From Phocaeicola faecicola (GTDB taxonomy: Bacteria > Bacteroidota > Bacteroidia > Bacteroidales > Bacteroidaceae): a stretch of DNA of 64,000 bases. The translations under genes and the position numbers were made by a program. Shown here in pieces: positions 54,359-63,400 of this stretch. The stretch's first letter is position 1. Every line of letters starts with the position of its first letter. A model generated the notes under the pieces. The model did not search any database. It saw only the letters and a list, made by a program, of their open reading frames with translations, and was not told the origin of the DNA. The DNA is taken from assembly GCF_013618865.1 (NCBI RefSeq), contig NZ_JABSOE010000003.1, forward strand, positions 62,001 to 126,000. Direction: 5' to 3'.

Positions 54359-55984
54359 ATGAGACCGAAAATATGCCTTATATTTCTACTATTATGTTCA
54401 CTGTATTCTTGCAAACATAAGCAGATGTCAGAAAACAATTTTGACGACAAGATAATTCTTATCGAAAATAATCCGCAGCTTTATCTCTCAAAACTGGATA
54501 CAACAAAACAGAACCATATCAACAACAGCAGAGAAGCAACAGATTTTCTATTGTCTGCCTTGACACTCAACTATATAAACAATGACTGCTATCCTCAGAA
54601 AGAGCTGTTATTGAAAAGTATTCAAATCTTCAAAAAAGGAAAAATGAGTCAGCAGCAACTGGAAGCCCAATATCTTCTTGCAGGGATATACAGGAACGAG
54701 AAAGACCTCACAAATGAAATATATACAATAGAAGAAGCTATCAATACAGCCTCTCGGATTGATGATAAAGAATGGCTGTTCTATCTATATAGCTACCTGG
54801 GAGATATTTACATTAAAAAGTATAATACACTTAAATTCATAAAATACCAGACTCTCGCGAATCAGTGTATAAAAGACATAGATTATCGGAATATGAGTAT
54901 CTCTACCAAGGTTCTGGCTGCAAAGAATCTTCTATATACAGAACAGTATCAGAGTTCATACGACAAACTTAAGGAAATAGAATCCAGCATCAGCAAAAAC
55001 AATACTTACTATAATGAAATCAAGCGTTTGCAGGGAATTGCCCTATATAAAATGCACCAATGGGATTCTTGCATTGAAAGTATGGAAGAAGCATCTAGAA
55101 CAGAAAAATCATCAGAACACCTGTTCACTTGCCACTCTATACAGACTTACTGCTATTACCTGAAAAATGATTTGGAGAATGCCCAAAAACATAGAAAAAT
55201 GGCAATAGAATATGATACAAATACAGAAACCGGAATTACCGGAATTGAGTTTTATACTTTATGTGCGGAATTTGCAAAGACAAACCATAACAAGGAAGAG
55301 GAAATAGAATACCTAAACAATGTGAAAGACAGATATGTGGCAGCTCTTGACAACATAAACGGTGAATCACTGGACGAAGCAATACAAGCCTATACACATA
55401 TCCACGAGAAGAGAGTGTACAATAAACAGATAGCATTGTACAAATATATCCTGATAGGATTTCTTCTGACATTATGCGTATCTCTGATGCTATATATAAG
55501 AATGCGCAAGAAACAGGTATATAAAATCCTTGCCTTGCAGCAGCAGATAGATTCTCTGGAAAATCTCCGTAATATGAAAGATGAAGTAAAGAGCTTCATT
55601 TTGCGTGACTTTGAGATAGCAAAGAAGATAGCCATGCTCAGAGCTACCCAACAGAGACAAAGTGCCAAGTTTCTGAAAGACTTGGAAAAGCATCATATTA
55701 TAAAAAGTAACGATTTATTGTCTACCCACTGGGAACAGTTCTATAAGCACATAGACATTTCTTTTGACGGATTCCACTCCAAATTGACAAGGGAATATCC
55801 CGTTCTCAACGAGAAGGAAATCCAGCTATGCTGTATGCTTGTATCGGGATTCCAAACAGAGGAAATAGCCGCCACCTGGATGAACAGTGTCTTCTCTGTT
55901 CACAAATACAAGACCAGCGTTAGAAAGAAAATAAACGCTCCAGAGGAGGGAAATATTATCATCTTTCTAACAGAAAAACTATAA
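54359..55984 (+). CDS. TPR-repeat membrane regulator with a C-terminal HTH-like domain
   Basis: This 541-aa protein starts with a lipoprotein-like signal (ICLIFLLLCSLYSCKHKQ). Residues about 60-350 are helical tetratricopeptide-like repeats (QYLLAGIYRNEKDLTNEIYT, LQGIALYKMHQWDSCIESM). A membrane segment follows at about 365-383 (YKYILIGFLLTLCVSLMLYI), then a coiled coil. The C-terminal part (NEKEIQLCCMLVSGFQTEEIA, AATWMNSVFSVHKYKTSVRK) looks like a LuxR/GerE-type helix-turn-helix. Such proteins are common one-component regulators in Bacteroides. It precedes the cytolysin-like genes and may control them (context only). Confidence 0.78.
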   Translation: MRPKICLIFLLLCSLYSCKHKQMSENNFDDKIILIENNPQLYLSKLDTTKQNHINNSREATDFLLSALTLNYINNDCYPQKELLLKSIQIFKKGKMSQQQLEAQYLLAGIYRNEKDLTNEIYTIEEAINTASRIDDKEWLFYLYSYLGDIYIKKYNTLKFIKYQTLANQCIKDIDYRNMSISTKVLAAKNLLYTEQYQSSYDKLKEIESSISKNNTYYNEIKRLQGIALYKMHQWDSCIESMEEASRTEKSSEHLFTCHSIQTYCYYLKNDLENAQKHRKMAIEYDTNTETGITGIEFYTLCAEFAKTNHNKEEEIEYLNNVKDRYVAALDNINGESLDEAIQAYTHIHEKRVYNKQIALYKYILIGFLLTLCVSLMLYIRMRKKQVYKILALQQQIDSLENLRNMKDEVKSFILRDFEIAKKIAMLRATQQRQSAKFLKDLEKHHIIKSNDLLSTHWEQFYKHIDISFDGFHSKLTREYPVLNEKEIQLCCMLVSGFQTEEIAATWMNSVFSVHKYKTSVRKKINAPEEGNIIIFLTEKL

Positions 55985-56109
55985 CTACAATAGCATTTTA
56001 TCAAATTACAAGTTTTACCCCATAAAAACTACTAATAATCAACATATTATAAATTACAATTACAAACTAAAAGGGACATCTTACCAATGGTTGTATGAGT
56101 TAAATATAC

Positions 56110-56117
56110 TACTTTTG
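56110..56117 (+). promoter_or_regulatory. -7 element (TACTTTTG) of the cytolysin-like operon
   Basis: TACTTTTG matches TAnnTTTG and lies 73 nt before the ATG at 56190. No good -33 TTTG with 19-21 nt spacing was found. Confidence 0.5.
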
Positions 56118-56189
56118 CAAAAAATAAAATTCTCATTTTTCCTCAATGGAATTTGTAAGATAATTGTATAATAAAACAGATAGTAAAAA

Positions 56190-57178
56190 ATGAAAAAGAT
56201 GTTTCTAACAGGTTTAATTCTTTGTTTCTTATCATCATGTGATAAAGACAACATTCCAGTGGGAAAAGAAGATGATACGCATATATCTTCCCAAGACAGC
56301 ACTCATAATAATTTCTCACCTAAGTGGATATCACTTATTGATGACAGTAAGGATAATGGAGAACTTGATATAAGTTCTAAATACATAGGTATACAAGGAT
56401 GGTCGTGCATAGCTAACCCTCCCTATATCTATGTGGGAGCAACCTTTCCAAAAAGCACTTTCAATACTTCTTTTGATAAAGAAGTAACAGATAAAAAGAG
56501 TCCTGTATATCTGACATTTGATTTTAATAATCCGTATATAACCCATATGGAAACAGTAACCTATAACGGATACCTGAAAAAATAAAGGAAGCTATAAATT
56601 CAGAAGAATTTTCAAGTTACAGTTTTCCTACCCGTCCGTATCAGGTGAAATTGGCAGAATTACAGAATCTGGAAAATTTGGACTCATGCTTTGTAGATAA
56701 CAAAGACTTCGGAAATACTCTGAAAAGAATCGTAAAGCAGGAATTGAGCATGGATAAAGTGAAAAGCCTGTGCATTGGAAAAGTAATGTTCAAATCGTTT
56801 ACTGTATCTATGGAAACACCGACTAACGGATTGTTTATGAAAGAACCTTCAGGTATTGAGAACTTTGTATATGTACGAACCCTCACTTATGGAACAAGTG
56901 CCTACTTTATCATAGGAAGTAACAAAACTTATCAGGAAGTATTGGCTGCATTTAAGGACTCTTTTATGAATGATTATCATAACCAAGAAGGAGTGTTGAA
57001 TAAGTCTCAGATTATTTTACTCACAGTATCAGACATAAATCAGGAAGCAGAAGTAAAAGCGACCTTTAATGATTTAAATTCATTCCTGAAAAATCCTTTT
57101 ATGAATGGAAATACATACGGTTATCCTATATATTGTAAAGGGGTATATGTCAAAGATAATAGCCTATTTATTAAATAA
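56190..57178 (+). pseudogene. CDC-like (thiol-activated cytolysin family) lipoprotein 1, frameshifted
   Basis: A lipobox (ILCFLSSCDKDN) starts a protein of about 329 aa if one base is restored. The first frame stops at 56583-56585 after NGYLKK. With seven A instead of six at 56577-56582 it continues as IKEAINSEEFSSYSFPTRPY into the frame ending at 57178. The C-terminal half resembles cholesterol-dependent cytolysin domains 1-3: YVRTLTYGTSAYFIIGS, QIILLTVSDIN and YGYPIYCKGVYVKDNSLF, comparable to the VAYGR and YPISYTSVFLKDNS regions of perfringolysin O. It ends where domain 4 would begin, with no undecapeptide. Confidence 0.7.
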
Positions 57179-57193
57179 TTAAACGAATACATT

Positions 57194-58424
57194 ATAAATT
57201 TAAAATTATCTAGACTTACACTAGTCTTATTCTTAGGTTTACCTTATTTTACTTCATGTTCAAATGATGATTTAACTACACTTGTATCAGAGGAAGAAAA
57301 CTTACCAGTTTCAAGAAGTACATCAGAAAAAGGACGCTTTGATTCCGAACCTTTTCAATGGGACTATTTTATTTCCACTAATCCTGAAAAGAAATCATCT
57401 GATGAATTCGTTGTATATCCTGTTAAAATTCAAGAAGATGCAACCCCATTAACTAGATCAAATACAAATCGAAGACGTGGAGAGACAGGATCTAGTAGTA
57501 GAAGACCTGGAGGAACAAGACCTGGAGGAACAAGACCATCTTACACTGATTCTACAACTACTTCAAATATTCTCATTAGTGATCCTAATATTATAATATG
57601 TAGGAGCAGCTTTCCCCGAATCGGAATTTGGAAAAAATTTTTCAAAAGAATTATTATATCCTAGAAACCCCATAGATATTAGTACAAGTTTCCCAGATTC
57701 ATATATTGGAGAAATAACAAAAGAAACAGGAAGTCTAGGATATAAAAAATTCCTCAAAGAAGTTTTAAAATCCTCTGAATATAAAAACTTTATACAAAAT
57801 GGAGGTCGTGAATCATTAGATTTTCAATGTACAGAGTTCTTCTCTTATTCTGATATAAGCAAAGCCTTTTCTTCAAATGCGGGATTAGCTAATATATTCT
57901 CGGCAAAAGTACAAAGTAACTCTCATAAGACGAATATAAAAAGTCGTTTGTTGGGGCAATTAATATCAAAAAACTTTACAGTAACAATGGAAGTTCCTGC
58001 CAACGGTTTCTTTAAAGATAAATCCAAAGACAGTTCTTCAGAGAACCCTGTATATGTACGTTCCATTTCTTATGGTAAAATAGCTTTATTAGCAATAGAA
58101 AGTGAATACTCCTTTGAGGAAGTTAAAAAAGCTGTCGAAGCAGGAATAAAATGGAAAATATTCAATGCAGGAGGTAGTTTTTCAGCAAAAGATACAGAAA
58201 TATTACAAAAAACAACAATTACATTATATCTTATTTCTGATGATACTAAAGGAGAAGCTAATCAGTTCTTTAATTCTTTGGATGATATACAAAGAGCATT
58301 TAAAATAAATTATTCAGAATCAAATTTTGGATTACCTATCTTCTGTAAAGGATTCTACACAAAAGACAACTCTATTTTTAAAATAACAACATCACAATCT
58401 ACTAGACCACGCAGAAGAGATTAG
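57194..58424 (+). pseudogene. CDC-like (thiol-activated cytolysin family) lipoprotein 2, start codon lost and frameshifted
   Basis: The frame LVLFLGLPYFTSCSNDD encodes a lipobox, but no ATG precedes it; the codon in the expected place (57194) is ATA. The frame continues with an RPGGT tandem repeat (57503-57532) to about 57590. There one extra A shifts the reading; the downstream frame gives IYVGAAFPESEFGKNFSKEL and runs to 58424. The C-terminal part again shows the family pattern: NPVYVRSISYGKIALLAIES, TITLYLISDDTKGEA and GLPIFCKGFYTKDNSIF. The ending is STRPRRRD, without domain 4. It is a paralogue of the preceding gene, 16 bp apart. Confidence 0.68.
57503..57532 (+). repeat. Tandem 15-bp repeat encoding RPGGT
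   Basis: AGACCTGGAGGAACA occurs twice in direct succession and keeps the reading frame, encoding RPGGTRPGGT in the N-terminal linker of the second CDC-like gene. Confidence 0.8.
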
Positions 58425-58616
58425 TTCTTTATTAAAAAAGTATATATAGATAGCCTCTGGCAGGGTAACTTGCTGGGGGAGATCGCTTTTACTTTACACA
58501 TATAGCATTAGGGATTACAATGGAGGGTCTGACCTAAATGATGAAAATCCAAAGCAAACAAATAATCTTCATATGCCATTTTACTAAATTGTCATGACTC
58601 AAGCTAAAAAAGATTG

Positions 58617-59024
58617 CTAAAACTCCATATCAGTCTTTAAATATTTAGTTACTTTACCTGTATCCGGGTCTATGTACATGGTTGTTATAAGCTCACTTCC
58701 TTTTACACGCTGCTTTTCAGCAGAAGAGAATGCATTGTTTACTATTGAACGACATTTAGGCTTGGTCCATGTTTCTTCCTCAAATTCGTTTAACAATTCC
58801 TCCTCTCTACTTATTTTCTCTCCTGTATATCTGTTTATCTGCTTGACATAAATGTACTTGCTATCCTTATTATAAAGATTTACAAGTCCCGCACCTTCCG
58901 TTAGGTCACACTGATAAGTATATCCTTCCTCATAAAAAGTCTTGTCCTGACTGTAGTAATTTGTCTGGGCTGAAAGATCAACCATAAACAGGCTGATAAA
59001 TAATAATAAAAATATTGTTCTCAT
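58617..59024 (-). CDS. Small secreted protein of unknown function (resembles DUF5043)
   Basis: A signal peptide (MRTIFLLLFISLFMVDLSAQ) is followed by about 115 residues with TNYYSQDKTFYEEGYTYQCD and VNLYNKDSKYIYVKQINRYT. I recall Bacteroides proteins of this pattern under DUF5043, with no known function; those I recall are somewhat longer. It is convergent to the CDC-like genes and in AT-rich surroundings. Confidence 0.6.
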   Translation of the reverse strand: MRTIFLLLFISLFMVDLSAQTNYYSQDKTFYEEGYTYQCDLTEGAGLVNLYNKDSKYIYVKQINRYTGEKISREEELLNEFEEETWTKPKCRSIVNNAFSSAEKQRVKGSELITTMYIDPDTGKVTKYLKTDMEF

Positions 59025-59616
59025 ATCAGCAATCTACAGTTAAGGTTTGTATATTTGAAAAATTGGTTATAATATTACGGTTGGCATCGTATTGATAATT
59101 TTCATAGCCTTTAATTGAGTGGAAAACAGGTAAAAACGTCTCATTTATATCAGTATCTCCACTTTCACAAATTTTGTACAGTATCATCCCAACCCAAGAC
59201 ATATGAAGCGCTCAGACACTCTTTATATACTTATACAACCGATACTCAGCGGATTACTTTCGTGTCCATTCATAAGGAGGACTATTTTTCAGTTTCGGCC
59301 CTCTCCGGATATTTTCTTTTCTGAACTTCTAAGTATAAGACCTCTCTCCTCCATGCATTTCTGTACGCATCATGTTACCCAATCCATTCTACTACGCTGT
59401 TTTATTAATCAACGGCGCTGATTATTAAAACGGTGGTGCTGATGATTGAATTTACGGCACGGATTCATTTTACCTTCAAGGTCCCTTGCGTTTTCTCTGC
59501 CCTTTCCGCCAACTATTCACAGACAAGAATGGAAGAATGTTTAGAAACGCATTGAATGCTGTTTAATCTGATATCCTTCATTTCATATTACTTAATCGAA
59601 TCCCCTTCATGCCGGT
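59025..59616. other. AT-rich region without a recognisable gene
   Basis: These 592 bp hold short frames with no signal or family resemblance. The only structure seen is an imperfect three-copy repeat at 59402-59466. Confidence 0.5.
59402..59466. repeat. Imperfect three-copy tandem repeat of about 21 bp
   Basis: The units TTATTAATCAACGGCGCTG, ATTATTAAAACGGTGGTGCT and ATGATTGAATTTACGGCACG follow one another at about 19-21 bp steps and share the frame ATtATTaA..AcGG.GctG. Confidence 0.5.
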
Positions 59617-59811
59617 TTATCCAACCCGGGATTTACCTTTGCGGATCATGTACCATGCCACAGAAGGTATTATTAAGCTGCATATGGTAAATAAATTTAT
59701 GGATAACTTGCCGCTATGCCAGGAACCTAATAAATCAAATCTGAAAATCAAAAATAAAGATATCGCATAAAGACATAGTATGCTCCATCCTGTTACTTTC
59801 ATCTTATTCAT
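59617..59811 (-). CDS. Small putative membrane protein
   Basis: From the Met at 59811 (MNKMKVTGWSILCLYAISLF) the 64-aa frame has two hydrophobic segments (ILCLYAISLFLIF and LFTICSLIIPSVAWYMI) and a basic tail RKGKSRVG. No family is recognised. It may be a real small protein or a remnant; no promoter or neighbour supports it. Confidence 0.4.
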   Translation of the reverse strand: MNKMKVTGWSILCLYAISLFLIFRFDLLGSWHSGKLSINLFTICSLIIPSVAWYMIRKGKSRVG

Positions 59812-60020
59812 ACATTTTTCCTCCCAAATTTTTATCGTCTCCACCTCCCGGTTTCATATACTCATAGCTTACAACCTACGACAAACATAGCCGGCATTTC
59901 CCGGTTATACCCAGGTATTATCCAAGTATTTGAAACGCTTGAGGATTGAAACACGATAAATATAGTGAATTAAAATGAATTATCAACTATCTACGGCACA
60001 GTTATCGTTAATGTTGCTCC

Positions 60021-60063
60021 GAATTCTTCTAACTGAGCCAAGAATTTCTAACTGAACCCTAAT
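60021..60063. repeat. Short imperfect direct repeat
   Basis: GAATTCTTCTAACTGAGCCA is followed directly by GAATTTCTAACTGAACCCTA, two near copies of about 20 bp. Confidence 0.5.
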
Positions 60064-60075
60064 CCTACCAATAAT

Positions 60076-60114
60076 GGCATATAAAGTGATTATACTTTAT
60101 CGACTTTATATGCC
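60076..60114. repeat. Perfect 12-bp inverted repeat
   Basis: GGCATATAAAGT (60076-60087) and ACTTTATATGCC (60103-60114) are exact reverse complements with a 15-nt centre. The centre also contains CTTTAT, which can pair with ATAAAG in the left arm. It lies 170 bp before the predicted promoter; terminator or operator is undecided. Confidence 0.65.
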
Positions 60115-60285
60115 TATTACTTTTCAGAAGCATTTACTAAATCTGCTAATGATTTTGCCAGACATTCATCTTTAATAATGTCTTCAAACCATATAATACG
60201 AAAATACAAAAATATCTGATATAAAATCTAGCGTCACCCAATTACGAAAATCTTCTTTCTGTGACATTATACAAATAAGAATCAT

Positions 60286-60293
60286 TAAATTTG
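60286..60293 (+). promoter_or_regulatory. -7 element (TAAATTTG) upstream of the SWIM-SNF2 gene
   Basis: TAAATTTG matches TAnnTTTG and predicts a transcript with a leader of about 145 nt. A -33 TTTG is not evident. Confidence 0.45.
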
Positions 60294-60301
60294 TAAATTC
60301 C

Positions 60302-60361
60302 ATGATGAATTCAAGGAGTATGGAAAACATAAATACCCTTATAACTGACTTATACAGATAG
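60302..60361 (+). CDS. Possible 19-codon upstream ORF
   Basis: ATG at 60302 opens a 19-codon frame (MMNSRSMENINTLITDLYR) ending in TAG, just after the predicted transcript start and 82 bp before the SWIM-SNF2 ATG. It could be a regulatory uORF or a gene remnant; there is no independent support. Confidence 0.25.
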   Translation: MMNSRSMENINTLITDLYR

Positions 60362-60443
60362 ATAAAGTTTTTGGCTATATCTATTTGTGAGGCAAACCAA
60401 ACTGCGGGTCAACAAAAAGGAATAACTCATAACCGTTTTTAAT

Positions 60444-63400
60444 ATGGCAGAACAATTCGGAAAGACATGGTGGGGAAAAGAATGGCTCCGCTCACTTACC
60501 CATATAGATTATGACAACCGTATTCCTCGGGGGGCAACTTATGCACGCAAGGGAAACGTTAAGAACATAATGCTGAAAAACAACATCATCACCGCCAAAG
60601 TGACGGGAAGCAGAATCACGCCATATAACGTCACTATCACTATACCTCCATTTTCCCCTAACCAGATAGATACACTGATGAATGAACTCATCAAGCATCC
60701 CGGCATTATCTCCAGGCTGTTAAACAGAGAACTGGCTCCGGAGATTACATCAATAGCCAGAAATTGTGGAATCAAGATTTTCCCTGAAAGATGGACAGAT
60801 CTGAAAATGCAGTGCAACTGTCCGGACTGGGCTATACCCTGTAAACACATCGCGGCCGTTATCTACATGTTCAGCCGTGAGATAGACAATAATCCTTTTA
60901 TAGTATTCAGCATGCACCACATGAATCTGATGCAGGAACTGGAAAAGAGAGGAATCACAGCGAATGAAAACAGCCATGACATAACTGTTCAGAAAATTGA
61001 GGATGTGGTACGGACAAAAACAAATAAAGAAATAATAAACGAAAGTCCTGTCTTTAAAAGAATAGATTTTTCCAGACTGAAGGATATGTCAGAAGCATTG
61101 CTGATGCTGCTACCGGAAAATCCTCCGTTTTTAGCAGGTAGCAACTTCAAGGAAAGATATGTCACGGAAATACTACGTGCAAAGAAAAACATACAATCTT
61201 TCTTTTCAAAAAAGTCCGATGCTTCAAGGCTGTTTCCACAAGCCGACATTCTGTCAGGAAAAGAAATAAAAACGGACAAAAAATTTTCATTGCAATTTGA
61301 CAGTAAGCTGAAATGGACAGTCGCAAATATATGCTATGCAGGGCAAGATTTAAGAGCAGACTCGTTTACAGCCGATTCTTTACCTTTAGCTTTACTATGC
61401 ATCAATCCCGATTTTCTGCCCGACTACCATCCTTCTGTCATCGCTCTGAACCAAGCGTTGTTATGCACATTACATCTACTGGCAAAAGGAGCTGTTGCTC
61501 CACAAATACTTCTTCTCACGAACGGAGAATATGCCATCAGATGGATACCGGTCTACATCAACAGCCAGGTCAGCCAAATCATGTCCCAACTTGAAGATAT
61601 CATACCGGACGAGCTGATAAAATTCAAGCCGGCAGAGCGTAAACTAGACAAATGTATCTATAACAAAGGGGAATGGATAGTATCGTTCTTTCTCGGAAAA
61701 CTGATCAACAGACTGACCAGTGACAGTCTGAAATTTCCGGTGGAAGCATTATTCTTCAAAGATAAACATCTTCCTTTCAACGGAGTGGGTGAAATAGAAA
61801 TTCCGGGCGGGATAAAGTCATGGGCTGCATCATATACATTGACAGAATCGGATTACAAACCTGTTATTTATGTAGATGAAAATGTAAAGAGCGGCTTTGA
61901 TATGCACTTTGGCATAGAGGACAGACGTAACCCGGAACATAGTATCATTGCGCTTTCGGATATACTTTTATCGTCCGAATACGACAAAGAGCGCTTCACT
62001 ATGCTGCGTTGCTTCACTTTATTGGCAGGAATAATGAAGGACCTTAACGAACATATAGCCAGCGGAGCAAGGACGCCTCTATACTACACAAACGAATCTT
62101 TCTTGCCCATCATATTAAAGATTATTCCTGCTGTAAGAATGCTGGATTTCAAGGTCTTCATGCCCAGATCACTTCAGGAACTTATACGCCCCAAAGCATC
62201 TATACGATTGAAAAGAAAATCTGGAAGCGAAAAAGGTTTCATCAGCCTGGCGGATTTGTTCGCTTTCGACTGGGAAGTGGCCTTAGGAAATGAAACCGTA
62301 TCAATGGAGGAGTTTATGAAACTGCAGGAAAATGCCGGCGGACTCATAAAATTCAAACAAAAATATATCTATACTGATGCAGAAACACTGGAAAGAATTC
62401 ATGAAGCATTCTTTGAATTAGACAAACTGACACCGGCACAGCTACTGCAGGCTGCTCTTACGGAAGAATACCACTCTGCCCCCATACGTCTGACTGATGA
62501 GATTCGCCAACTTATGAAAGAACTGACAGAGCAGAAAAGTATTCCATTGCCGAAAGGACTGAATGCACAGCTGCGTCCTTATCAGGAACGTGGATTTTCG
62601 TGGATGTATCGCAATATGCGCATAGGTTTCGGCTCGGTGCTTGCCGACGATATGGGATTGGGGAAGACATTGCAGGCCATAACTCTGATTCTGAAACTGA
62701 AAGAAGAAGGAGCCCTGGAGGCTGGGAAGGTTCTCATTGTAGTTCCTACCGGACTGCTTACCAACTGGCAGGCGGAAATAAGCCGTTTCGCTCCGCCGCT
62801 GTCAACTTTCATCTATCACGGAACAAACAGAGATCTGAGAAGCTTCAAAGCCGATATACTGCTGACCACATACGGCGTTTTGCGATCGGATAATTCCAAA
62901 CTTAAAAAACGACAATGGACTGTCATGCTCATTGACGAAGCCCAGAACATAAAGAATAATGAAACCGCACAATGCAAGGCTGTAAAATCAATACCTGCCA
63001 CTACTCACATAGCGCTAAGCGGTACACCGGTAGAAAACAGGCTTACCGAGTTCTGGAGTATTATGGATTATGCCAATAAAGGCTATCTGGATACCCTCAG
63101 GGCTTTTAAGGAAAACTATGCCAACCCTATCCAGCTATCAAACGACGAAGACTGCGCCCTACGCTTCAGAAAGGTGACTGCTCCGTTCATGATGCGAAGG
63201 ATGAAAACAGACAAGAATATCATTTCCGACCTGCCGGAGAAAATAGAACTTGATGTATATGCTTCACTGAAACCGGAACAAGCCGCTCTATATGAAAAGA
63301 CTCTCGAAACTGCCATGAACGAGATAGAAGGAATATCTACAACAGACAATGAATCATTGTTTAAACGTCAAGGCCTCATTCTGCAGATGATTATGGCCCT

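Larger units (their letters stand above)
59845..60443. other. AT-rich region upstream of the SWIM-SNF2 gene
   Basis: These 599 bp contain a short direct repeat (60021-60063), a perfect 12-bp inverted repeat (60076-60114), a TAAATTTG element (60286-60293) and a 19-codon ORF (60302-60361). No other gene is visible. Confidence 0.5.
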
